From Petunia secreta (lineage: Eukaryota > Streptophyta > Magnoliopsida > Solanales > Solanaceae): DNA of 64,000 bases. The stretch covers positions 33,861,501 to 33,925,500 of the forward strand of contig JARKIP010000005.1 of NCBI GenBank assembly GCA_029990175.1, in the 5' to 3' direction. Position numbers and translations under genes: made by a program. Positions 41,872 to 52,670 of the stretch are shown one piece after another (within the stretch, counting starts at the first letter, position 1; each line of letters opens with the position of its first letter). The notes under the pieces are model-generated. The model did not search any database and had not been told where the DNA came from. It worked only from the letters and a program-made list of their open reading frames with translations.

Positions 41872-42689
41872 TGATGCAGTATAAAATGGCCTAATCAACA
41901 ACCATCAAGAACCAAGCTTGAAGAGCACAATGAACACAAGGAAAGGGCTCCGGAAACGTCTTGAAGATCATGCATTGGAGCGCCGAGGAAGGAGGAGCAC
42001 ATAGGCACCAAAGGAGAGGCTCGGGGGACACATTTTGAGCCATTCCAAGAACCCCCAGGAAGGGGTGGACCGCCTACTCAAAGGGGCGGACCGCCTAGTT
42101 GATTGAAAGCCTCTGGACTTTGGGGCGCCTGAAAAAGGGGCGGACCGCCCACTTTTTAGGCTGGGGCGCCTACTCTCAGCAGGTGGGGCGCCTACTCCCC
42201 TCTATTCAGCACCAGGCGGGGCGCCTAGTTCCGGAATGTTTCAAGACTTGTTTTTGTGGTGTAATTCCTATATTGCCCTTAAGTGGCTTGTATGTCTTGA
42301 CCCAACCCATGGGCATTTTAGTCATTTCACATTGTCTTACGAAAGACTATAAATAGGAACCTTAGCCATTTTCATTCATTAGTTGAGATTGTATGAACAT
42401 TAGAGAAGAGGCCGAGCCCTTCTAGTCCGAAGCCCGAGGCTTCATGTATCTCGTTAACTTGGATCCTATGGCGATCGACACCTAGTTTGATTCCATTGTA
42501 AGGTTCGAGTTTCATTTCTCCCCTTTGGATTATTAATTCATGTCTTGAATTCATTAATCCGTTCTTTCTTCTCGTTTCTTGTCTCCCCAATCCTTGATTC
42601 CCGATATCTTCATTGATATCACGTATCTTAGTTATCGCTTCCGCATAGTTTATATCGTGTTTAGCTTCCGCGTATTTTGCCCTGCATCA
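41872..42689 (+). repeat. 3' LTR of F (818 bp)
   Basis: From TGATGCAGTATAAAATGG to CCCTGCATCA. TATA box TATAAATA at 42348-42355. Palindromes of the GGCGGACCGCC and GGCGGGGCGCC kind at 42064-42228. Its ends match the C1 LTR. CTCTT follows as TSD candidate. Confidence 0.9.
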
Positions 42690-42932
42690 CTCTTGAAGTG
42701 ATAGATAAGCACGCAATCTCAATTGTGAAGCTATACCATAGCTCAACCCATTCATGAAACGGATCACGGCTTGCTCCTCATCTTCGGTGTCCATATCCAA
42801 AGCCATTCGAGTTCTTTCAAACTCATCATAATATTCATGCACCGTCTTGACACCTTGCTTCAACTCATAAAGCTTCTTGAGTTGCTCTTGACGATATCGA
42901 GGAGTAATGTACTTGATACTCATGAGACCCTT
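42690..42932 (-). pseudogene. J: gag fragment of a B/I-type element
   Basis: The minus-strand frame encodes YITPRYRQEQLKKLYEL and neighbouring gag core, closely matching B1 gag. It is cut by F on the left (after LRAYLSLQE) and by the E1 LTR on the right, so it is a remnant of an older, minus-strand element. Removing the E array does not reconnect it with anything on the far side. Confidence 0.8.
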
Positions 42933-43690
42933 TGGTGCAATGCAAATCCCGAAGGGGTTGCTAGCACAAACGCGGAAGAACAAACAAGAAGGATAAAAGA
43001 TAGAAGCAAGACAAAACTTGCTTCTTTCGAAAGAACAGTGAGGAACCTGTCTCAAAGCTCAATCGAAAGGGGATACAAGGATCACCTATACTATGCAACA
43101 ATCCTCAAGAGAACATTGCCTCTTGCAAACTGAATGATCAAGAGGAATGTTCAATCGGATTAACCGAAAGCCACAAGTCCTTAAAAGCCCTCACCGGGGT
43201 TTTGCTCACGACGGAGACAAGAAGAAATGTGCTCGGCACTTTCATTCAATTCATCAATGTTCAAAAACTAGCTATCTACAATGAAAGGAAACAAGGTTTA
43301 TATAGAAAATACTAAGGGTAAATTAGTAAAAGGGTCACAGGCGACCAATAGAAATAAGCCACGTAGGGCTGAGTTAAATTGTGTTCGGCAGACTTTGACT
43401 TCGGTAAGCCTTGGCTTCGGTTCTCGATTATCTGCTCGAACACACTTGTTGCCTTCGGACGCTCAATTGTCTTCGAGCTCATTGTCCTCGGTCACTTTGC
43501 CTTCGGGCTCAAATCTGAAGATAATGCCTTCGATTCTTGAGCTCGGCCACTCAGCTTCGGAGCAATTGTTTTCCTTCGGCCAGGCTAAGTGAACATGCAC
43601 ATCGTGCAGCAGCTTGGCTTGGCTTGGCTTCTTGTCATCGGTCTCCTCGGTGGATCGATCACTTGATCAGCACGTGATCGGGCTGCATCA
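42933..43690 (-). repeat. E1 3' LTR (758 bp)
   Basis: Plus-strand ends TGGTGCAATGC and GGGCTGCATCA; TATA box at 43297-43304. It differs from the middle LTR more than the middle differs from the right one. Confidence 0.93.
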
Positions 43691-43726
43691 TCCTCCCCTT
43701 CTTAAGAAGATTTCATCCTCGAAATC
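43691..43726 (-). promoter_or_regulatory. Hairpin and polypurine tract of E1
   Basis: Hairpin sense GATTTCGAGGATGAAATC (43709-43726); the change still allows a G-U pair in RNA. Purine tract 43691-43703. Confidence 0.83.
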
Positions 43727-46700
43727 AAGCCCTCCTCGTCCTCCGAAGTTGGACCTACAACACAAGGAACTAAGTCAGCAACATTAAAGGTGTTGGACAC
43801 GTTATACTCACCAGGGAGGTCGATCACGTAGGCATTGTTGTTGATCTTGGTCAACACTTGAAATGGACCATCCCCTCGAGGAGCCAACTTTCCTTTCCTT
43901 TGGTTCGGGAAGCGTTCCTTTCGGAAGTGAACCCAAACCCAATCTCCCTTCTTTAATTCCAACTTTTTACGCCCCTTGTTTTTCTTTAAGGCAACCTTTG
44001 CATAGGCCTCCTCGAGGTTCTTCTTCACCTTTGCATGCAATTCGATCAAGGCAGCTGCTCGTCGAGTACCTTCAAAATCAAGAACAGAATCTCGAGGTAA
44101 TGGGGTTAAATCAAGTGGAATCAAAGGATTAAAGCCATACACACATTCAAACGAGGTCAGGTTAATCATTCGATGCACCGTTCGATTGTATGCGAACTCC
44201 ATCATGGGCAAACGATCAGCCCAGTTTCCAACCTTCCCTTTGGTCATTGCCCGAAGCAATGATCCCAAGGTTCGGTTAACTACCTCGGTCTGTCCATCAG
44301 TCTGAGGATGGTGAGACGTCGAGAATAGTAGCTTGGTGCCGAGGGCACCCCACAAACACTTCCAAAAATGACTCAAGAACTTCGAGTCTCGATCACTTAC
44401 AATAGTACGAGGTACACCATGCAATTTTAACACGTTAGAAACAAACAATGTAGCTACATGCTGTGCATCATCACACTTTTTGCAAGGAATAAAGTGAGCC
44501 ATTTTTGAAAAACGGTCAACCACAACGAAGATGTTATCATGTCCTCCCCCCGACCTCGGTAACCCCAAGACAAAGTCCATGGATATATCAACCCAAGGTC
44601 GATCAGGCACAGGCAACGGGGTGTACAATCCATGAGGGTTGGACTTCGATTTTGCTTTCTTGCAAACGAGACAAGCGTTGCAAAGCTTTTCCACATCTCA
44701 TCGTATTTTGGGCCAATGGAACTGCTCGGTCAAGATACCAAGAGTTTTATCGACACCGAAGTGTCCCATCAGTCCACTTGAGTGAGCTTCTCGAACCAAG
44801 AGCTCTCTCCACGATGACACTGGCACACAAACCCTCCCATTCTTGAAGAGGTAGCCATCATGCCATTGATATTTCTCAACCTTTCGGCCACTCAAGATTG
44901 CGTCTCGAACACATTTCAGCTTGGGATCGTCCTCGTACATCGACTTGATGCTTTCGAATCCCATGAGCCTAGAGGCGAGAGTGGTCGCTAAGGCAAATTT
45001 CCTTGATAGCGCATCGGCCACAACATTATCTTTTCCCTTTTTGTAATGAATTACATAGGGAAAGCTTTCAATAAATTCAACCCACTTGGCATGTCTTCGA
45101 TTCAATTTCTCCTGACCTCGGAGATGCTTCAAGGACTCATGATCGCTTTTGATCACAAATTCACGAGGCCACAAATAATGCTGCCAATGGGCGAGTGCTC
45201 GAACGAGGGCATACAATTCCTTGTCGTACGTAGAGTAGTTCAAGGTTGCACCCTTAAGCTTTTCGCTAAAGTAAGCGATCGGCTTCGAATCTTGAATCAG
45301 CACTCCTCCGATCCCAACTCCAGACGCATCACACTCGACTTCGAATGCTTTGCCGAAGTCAGAGAGTTGCAACAACGGGGCAGAACAAAGCCTCCGTTTC
45401 AACTCTTGGAAAGCCCTCTCTTGGGACTCTCCCCACACAAATGGATTGTCTTTCTTCACCAGCTCGGTTAAAGGAGCTGCCAGGGTGCTAAAGTCACGAA
45501 CAAACCTTCGGTAAAAGCTAGCTAAGCCATGGAAGCTACGAACTTGTGATACCGAGGTTGGAGTTGGCCAATCTTTGATGGCTTCGACTTTTGATTCGTC
45601 GACTTCGACACCATTAGCACTGACTACAAATCCAAGAAAGACTACACGATCGACACCAAAGGCGCATTTCTTGAAGTTGGCATACAACTTCTCTTCTCGA
45701 AGCTTTTCAAGTACTTGCCTTAGGTGGTCGACATGTTCATCCACGGTTCTGCTATAAGCAAGTATGTCGTCGAAATAAACGACAACAAACTTATTTATGA
45801 ACGGTTTGAGCACATGGTTCATCAGTCGCATGAATGTGCTCGGTGCATTGGATAAGCCAAAAGGCATCACCAACCATTCATAGAGACCGAACTTGGTCTT
45901 GAATGCGGTTTTCCACTCGTCCCCGGGTTTCATTCGGATCTGGTGGTAACCGGACCTGAGGTCTATCTTCGAAAAGCATGAAGAACCACTTAACTCATCT
46001 AGCATGTCATCTAATCGAGGGATAGGATGACGATACTTTACCGTTATTTTGTTGACTGCTCGACAGTCAACACACATTCGCCATGTTCCATCCTTCTTCG
46101 GGACAAGGATAACTGGAACGGCGCAAGGACTCAAGCTCTCACGAACGAGGCCCTTGTTCAACAATTCATCAACCTGCCGTTGGAGCTCTTTGGTGTCTTC
46201 GGGATTACACCGGTATGCAGGTTTGTTAGGGATTTGAGACCCTGGCACGAAGTCAATTTGGTGCTCGATTCCTCTCAACGGAGGTAATCCACCTGGCATT
46301 TCCTCGGGAAACATGTCCTCGAAGTCCTGCAAAACTTTACGAACAAACAAAGGCAAAGGGTTATCATTAGAAAAATCATCATTAGAGTTTAGAAAGATAC
46401 CCTTGTGCACGAGGCAAATCATCATCTGACCGTGGTCGTTGCCTCGTAAGATCTCACCGGGTTGCATGATTGCACAAATTCATTTCACTTCGATCGGTGA
46501 GTTTGTCTCTTCGGGCCCCAATTTTGCTCCCATCGGAAGCTTAGCTTTGGCCGCTTCTTTCAATTCTTTCATTCGTTTATAGTCCTCAGTGACTTGTTTT
46601 GGAGACAAGGGTTTGAGTATAAAACTCTTCCCATCGAGCTTCACAGTGTAAGTGTTGGATCTGCCATTGTGAACAGCTGTTCGATCATACTGCCATGGTC

Positions 46701-48492
46701 GACCCAATAGCAAATGACAAGCTTGCATCGGAACCACATCGAAGATCATTTCATCTTGATACTCTCCGATTTTGAACTTGATCCACACTTGTTTGACAAC
46801 TCTCAATTCTCCACACTCATTCAGCCATTGTAACTTGTAAGGGTGGGGATGCTTCATCGTAGGTAATCCCATTTGTGAAACCAAAGTTTGGCTCACTACA
46901 TTGGCACAACTACCGGAATCAATGATCATCGAACACACCTTTCCCCTCACTCGACCTCGGGCATGAAAGAGGTTTTCTCTTTGGTTGTCCTCTTCTTCAA
47001 GAGTCATGCAGCTCAAATTCCTTCGAACCACAAGAAACATTTCCGGATGATCAGCTTCGGCAGCCTCATGATCATCATCAACTTCAGCTCGATCAGTCTC
47101 CTCGATAATTTCCTCCTCGGTGTCACTCGCTTGCTCATGGACGGTTCCATCTTCGAGCAGAAACATAACTTTGCGAGTTGGACACTCTTTTGCCATGTGA
47201 CCATAACCTTTGCATTTGTGACACTGAATATTTGAAGCACTAGGAGAGTTGAGTTGAACTTTACCTCCCACTTCTCTCGATTGGTTAACGGTCACACCTC
47301 TTTCGAAGGGTCTCTTCGAATCTCGAACAGTGTTAGCACTTGCTTGGTTTGGACTCTTCCATTCTTTACTTCGGTTCAAAGGAGTAGAAGTAGTGACTCC
47401 TCGATACCGGTTTGCCTTATCGTCCTTCACCAAACTTTCAGCTTCGGTGGCAGCATCAAACAAATCTTCCAACGTGTGGTACACGTGGAGTCTCAACTGA
47501 GATGACACATCCTTGGCCAAGCCATTCTTAAACCGGATAATGGCTTGCTCCTCGTCTTCGGTCAGATCAAGATTCAATCGAACCTTTTCAAATTCATCGT
47601 GGTACTCTTGAACTGACTTGGACCCTTGTTTCAGCTCATACAACTTTTGCATTTGAGTTTGCCTGTACTTGGCACTCAAATACTTACCATCCATCGCTCT
47701 CATCAACTGTTGCCACGTATTGACTACTGGATAGTCATTTCTTCTTCTATGCCTCTTGTCAGATTCCCACCATGTTGATGCATAAGCTTCGAACGAAGCA
47801 ATGGCATGGGCAGCATTCCTCTCATCGGTCATCTCATTGGTTTCGAAGATGCGCTCCATTTTAAGCTTCCATTCAAGATACTCATCGGGATCACTAGTTC
47901 CTTTAAAGGGAGGAATAGTGATCTTGACACTGTTCAAATTTGAGTCTCGAACAGCTCTAGCCTGTTCGGGAAACCCATCATCTCGATCATCAGCCTCACG
48001 CTCAATATTTCTTTCAACATTTGCGCCTCGTCCTCGACCTCGGAAATTTCCACGACCTCGGTGAGCTTGCCTTCGTTGAGCGAATGGCAGCTCACGCTCA
48101 TATTCGTCCTCGGGAAATTCCTCTTCATCAACCTCTTCGGCAACAGCTCCAAGATCTCTTCGGGCCGCTGGAGGTGGTATTCTTTCTCCTCGGGGAATGC
48201 CCAAGTTTTGATAAGCAGCATGGGGATTGCCCAAGTTAAGCTCTCTTCGAATTGCTTCACTCGTCAATTGATGTTGTCGAAGAAGCTCAGCATACAGCTC
48301 AGGTTTCATCGGAGTGGATTCGCTCGTTCCGGCGCCGGACCCATTTTTGGCCACGGACGCACTTCCCTGCTCGAGGTTAGATACTCGAGCACTCACTCCT
48401 CTTACTTCGGCACTGATGCCTTGTATCGCAGCCATGAGATCGGCTAACGACAACCCGGGCTTCTCAATGCTTTTGCCATCGTTTCCAGCCAT
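43702..48492 (-). pseudogene. E1 gag-pol polyprotein with three nonsense codons
   Basis: Starts at MAGNDGKS (48492). Gag with GNPH/GIPR repeats (about 48194-48238), zinc knuckle CHKCKGYGHMAKEC, protease IIDSGSCANV, RT with YFDD, RNase H and integrase (SDRDSKF, TDGQTEVVNR) are all recognisable in one frame. Stops occur at 46480-46482 between protease and RT, at 44698-44700 in the integrase zinc region (a CGA-to-TGA change), and at 43702-43704 in the purine-tract codons. E2 and A1 keep sense codons at these sites. The frame beyond the last stop would enter the LTR. It is very close to A1 and E2 in protein sequence. A dead copy. Confidence 0.9.
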
Positions 48493-49683
48493 GGTACCCG
48501 CACAAGTCAAAGATCAAACAAATGTTAGGGTTAGAAATCACCTCACACACTCCCTCACCTTTGATGGGTGGCACTCGGGTCCACTCAATTTATGGGTTCG
48601 GTTTTTGATCACTCAAGGACTTGTTAACAGTGGCTCGTCTGATTGATCGGTCCTCTAAGATCCTTCAAGTTTGACAATAGTCACTGCCTCTTCGGGAAGA
48701 GTGAAGTGATGTTCGACTCGATGGAACGGACGCTTTTTAACTGAGCTCGGGGAGTCAAAAGAATTTCTACGAAAGTTCGGACTTCGGTCACCCCTTCGCA
48801 CGAATTCCTATCAGCTCAAAAGAGTTAGTACGACCTCGAGTAGGACAATTACTCAAAAGATCCACCAACTAGAGTTTGACACGAAAGAAAGTGAAAACCT
48901 AGGAGAATCTACCCTTTGATTCCCTTTTGGAATCTTTTTCGATCACACCCACTCCTGTCCGTACAAGAGTGGTCCCTCCTTGGTACGGATAGGGTTTTAC
49001 CTTATCCACTTTCCTTTTCAGCCGACAATTTTCACCTGGGGTTTTGATGTTAAAATTTTAACCCCTTTTCTTCTTCAATGGAACAGTGACCTTTGCTCCG
49101 GCGTACGGACAACAACTTCGGTTCACTGACCACGGAACTCAACAAGATCTGGGTCGCCTTTCAGCCCGGTTTCATCGACGGAGGAAATCAAATTTCTTTG
49201 AGCTAAAACCCAGCTCGTCGCGTCGTACACTGTTACGATTGTAACAATTTTCCGGCGTACGGACAACGATTGTAAACTGAGAACTTCGATTTTCAAGCAA
49301 CAATCAAACCCAAATCACTCAAGAACCACCATTCTTCATCGGTTTCTTCCAAACACAATGGGGTTCGAGTTCAGTCACCAATGAAGCTCAAAACAGTCCA
49401 AAAAAATTCACCAAGAAACCCTAGTCACAAAATCAGTACGTCGGGTACTCGTTGGATTCAGAATTCGATGGTGAACAAGAATTCAATGGTTGTTTTCCCA
49501 AACAACCAACAATCAAACACAATTTTTGAATTTTTCTTTTAACACTTTTTTTTTTTGTAAGATAACAACAGCAACAACTCAAACAGAATCAAGAACACGA
49601 AAAAGGAAAACAAAGACACACACGCACGAAAATAATGAACAGGATTGAGGAAAGCAATTGCTCTAAAGCTGAGTGGGCGGGTT
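48493..49683 (-). other. E1 leader, with the primer site missing
   Basis: Matches the A1, E0 and E2 leaders. Next to the LTR, where the primer site should be, about 37 bases (49647-49683) instead match the LTR in the opposite orientation (CAATTGCTCTAAAGCTGAGT). No gene is supported. Confidence 0.82.
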
Positions 49684-50402
49684 TGGTGCAATGCAAACCC
49701 GAAGGAATTGCTAAGCACAAATGCGGAAGATAAACAAGAAAGATAAAAGATAGAAGCAAGTGAGGAACCTGTCTCAAAGCTCGATCGAAAGGGATACAAG
49801 AATCACCTAAACTATGCAACAATCCTCAAGAGAACATGCCTCTTGCAAACTGAATGATCAAAGAGGAATGTTCAATTGGATTAACCGAAAGCCACAAGTC
49901 CATAAATCCCTCACAGGGTTTTGCTCACGACGGAGACAAAGAAAGGTGCTCGGCACTTTCATTAATTAATCATTCTTCAAAAACTAGATATCTACAATGA
50001 AAGGGAACAAGGTTTATATAGGAAATACTAAAGGGTAAACTAGTAAAAGGGTCACAGGCGACCAATAGAAATAAGCCACGCAGGGCTGAATTAAATTGTG
50101 TTCGGCAGACTTGACTTCGGTAAGCCTTGGCTTCGGTTCTCGATTGTCTGCATCGAACACACTTGTTGCCTTCGGACGCTCAATTGTCTTCGAGCTCATT
50201 GTCCTCGGTCACTTTGCCTTCGGGCTCAAATCTGAAGATAATGCCTTCGATTCTTGAGCTCGGCCACTCAGCTTCGGAGCAATTGTTTTCCTTCGGCCAG
50301 GCTAAGTGAACATGCGCATCGTGCAGCAGCTTGGCTTGGCTTCTTGTCATCAGTCTCCTTGGTGGATCGATCACTTGATCAGCACGTGGTCGGGCTGCAT
50401 CA
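49684..50402 (-). repeat. Middle LTR shared by E1 and E2 (719 bp)
   Basis: Acts as 5' LTR for E1 and 3' LTR for E2. It is 28 bp shorter than the right LTR owing to one deletion near 49760, and otherwise nearly identical to it. TATA box at 50013-50020. The E2 pol frame ends inside at 50180. Confidence 0.9.
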
Positions 50403-50634
50403 TCCTCCCCATCTTGAGAAGATTTCGTCCTCGAAATCAAGCCCTCCTCGTCCTCCGAAGTTGGACCTACAACACAAGGAACTAAGTCAGCAACATTAAA
50501 GGTGTTGGACACGTTATACTCACCAGGGAGGTCGATCACGTAGGCATTGTTGTTGATCTTGGTCAACACTTGAAATGGACCATCCCCTCGAGGAGCCAAC
50601 TTTCCTTTCCTTTGGTTCGGGAAGCGTTCCTTTC
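50180..50634 (-). pseudogene. E2 pol, C-terminal end (left of D2)
   Basis: Encodes the end of integrase (HFRKERFPNQRKGK, GDGPFQVLTK), then SRTKSSQDGEDD and the LTR-encoded tail (RLMTRSQAKLLHD) to the stop at 50180. Hairpin at 50421-50438 and purine tract just after the middle LTR. D2 separates it from the rest of pol. Confidence 0.87.
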
Positions 50635-50841
50635 GGAAGTGATGCCGGGCAAATTGGAGCCAAAGCGCCAACCATCAAGAGCCAAGCTCAAGAGCACAAG
50701 GAGTATACATCAAAGGCTCCCGAGGAGGATCCGAGAGTGATTTGAAGTCATGAACTTGATCACGCTTGAGGGAGGACAAACTACGGACCAAGGAGGAACA
50801 TCTAGAGTCCATTTTGAGCCATTTCAAGACCTCCCAGGATG

Positions 50842-51004
50842 AGGCGGACCGCCTACACAAAGAGGCGGACCGCCTAAACAAAGTCAAAGCTTCAGGATCA
50901 AGGAGGCGGACCGCCTGAAGTCACTAGGCGGACCGCCTAGTTGGCTGCCACTCTCTGGAAGTTGAAGACAGGCGGAGCGCCTAGAGGGGGAGGCGGACCG
51001 CCTA
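50842..51004. repeat. GC palindrome cluster in the D2 5' LTR
   Basis: Six palindromes at irregular spacing; the 3' LTR has one more. Confidence 0.9.
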
Positions 51005-51133
51005 CCCCTGTGTGTGCATTACGGGATTTTCCTTCATTTTGATGTGTATTTCCTACTTTAGCCCTAAGTGGCCTTTATTGTTTTAACCCACTTTGGGGGT
51101 ATTTTAGACATTACATAGGGCATGGGAGAAGAC

Positions 51134-51141
51134 TATAAAAG
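51134..51141 (+). promoter_or_regulatory. TATA box of D2
   Basis: TATAAAAG about 495 bp into the 5' LTR. GCCCTAAGTGGCCTTAT lies about 75 bp upstream. Confidence 0.75.
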
Positions 51142-51501
51142 TCTCCCTTAGTCTTTCATTTCATTACACAACCTTGAATATTGAAGAAACTTGAGCAATG
51201 CTCTCATTTGAACCCTTGTTGGGAACTTGAATTCAATTGGTGGAATCCAATTTGAACTTCATCCATCTTTGATCATTCTATTTGCAAGAGCCGGGTGCCT
51301 CTTGAGGATAGTTGCATAGTATAGGTGATCCTTGACTTCACCCGGGGTGTATCGAGACGAGTTCCTCGGTGCTACTTAGGTAAACGTTCAAGCCTCGTCT
51401 TGCTCTTTATCTCGATATCTTCATCGATATCGCCTATCTTGTTTTAGCTTCCGCATTTTCATATCGTCTTTAGCTTCCGCTCGATTTTCCATTGCATCAG
51501 T

Positions 51502-51513
51502 TGGTATCAGAGC
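51502..51513 (+). other. Primer-binding site of D2
   Basis: TGGTATCAGAGC, two bases after the LTR. Confidence 0.93.
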
Positions 51514-52670
51514 ACGGCTAGGCTTCGTTCTTACGAATCCTCGGTCTTGTTCTTCTTGTTGTTATCATTGTGTTGTTTGTTCTTTAAATTAGAAGAAAAA
51601 CAAAAAAAAACTCAAAAACTTGAAAATCACAAAAAAATTGCTAGAAATCGTTGGTTGTAACGATTTTGTTGTTGTTTGTTATCGGGGATTGGTTGTTATC
51701 ATATTCCCATTGATTTGGTACCCACGAAACACGTTTAAAAGTTGTGAATCGAAATTTTGAATTTCAAATCTCCAAAAGTTGAAAATTCACAAAAATTGCT
51801 AGAACGTGTTTGTTGTTACGATTTTGTTGGTGTTTGGTATCGGGGATTGTTTTTTGATGTTAACCCGTTGTTTTGATACCCCCATAACATCATTTGGAGT
51901 TGCGGAATGAAAATCGAAATTTTTGTATCTTGAAAATTTTGAAGTTTCTTGAAGAACTTGCTCCAAATTCGTGAAACAAACTTGTTTTGGGTTGTTTGTT
52001 GGGTTAAACCATTGGGGTTTGTTTGTTATAGCATATAACACCTTTGGGTATCATCAAAAGTGCAAAACAACTCCAAAACCATTGAAAAATTGGGTGCCAA
52101 AAGCCAAGAACGCGTTGTTGCACGTTGCAGGAAATGCAAGTAGGCGGACCGCCTACATTTTGAGGCGGACCGCCTCCCTCTGGGCTGCCCTCTGGAACTT
52201 GTGGAGGCGGAGCGCCTCAGGTTTGAGGCGGAGCGCCTCTTTCTGGGAGCTGTCCGGATTGTAGTTTTTCGTAGGTTTTCGCTTTTTGTTGGCTTGTATC
52301 CCTTCCGGCTAGTACTTTTCAAGTAACACTCCTACTTTACTAGTACTAGTTCATTGAGCGTATAGGGTTCTCGTGCTTAGAGGAGAGTAGACCTCAAAGA
52401 AGACTCATAGTTTGATTTTGCTTCAAGTGCGCACCTAAATAGCCTAGCGTTCATCGAGTCCCATCAATTCCACTCTTCCCGAAGAGTATTTGGTTCTTGT
52501 GAACTTGGTTGGTTATCGAGGAGGTTGTTCAACTACGAGGAAGCCATTGAATCAAGTTTGAGTGATAAATCCCCCACCACTAAACGAGTGATCCGAGTGA
52601 CATTCAAAAGTGAGGGAGCGAGTGAGGTTTTTACTCTAACTTCTTTCTTGTCTTTGATTTATATAGGTAC
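51514..52670 (+). other. D2 untranslated leader
   Basis: A/T-rich with palindromes at 52141-52239. It ends in GTGAGGGAG (52610-52618), CTAAC, a T-rich tract and TATATAG/GTAC (AG at 52665-52666) before the ATG. No gene is supported. Confidence 0.87.
52141..52239. repeat. GC palindrome cluster in the D2 leader
   Basis: Two GGCGGACCGCC then two GGCGGAGCGCC, the same two kinds as in its LTRs. Confidence 0.9.

Larger units (their letters stand above)
6240..42689 (+). mobile_element. F: non-autonomous element of the C family, broken into three parts
   Basis: F is recognised as ORF pieces at 6240-7340, 8090-9279 and 41425-41770, then its hairpin/purine tract and 3' LTR (41872-42689). The joins are explained by insertion of S (7341-8084, TSD AGACG) and G (9280-41424). 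Its 5' part is beyond C1, outside the window. It was inserted in gag fragment J, with CTCTT (42690-42694) as the right-hand TSD candidate. F is therefore older than everything between its pieces. Confidence 0.85.
50640..51499 (+). repeat. 5' LTR of D2 (860 bp)
   Basis: From TGATGCCGGGC to CATTGCATCA. TATA box TATAAAAG at 51134-51141. Palindromes at 50842-51004 (GGCGGACCGCC and GGCGGAGCGCC). U5 carries GTTGCATAGTATAGG, also present in A1, B1 and D1. Confidence 0.96.
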
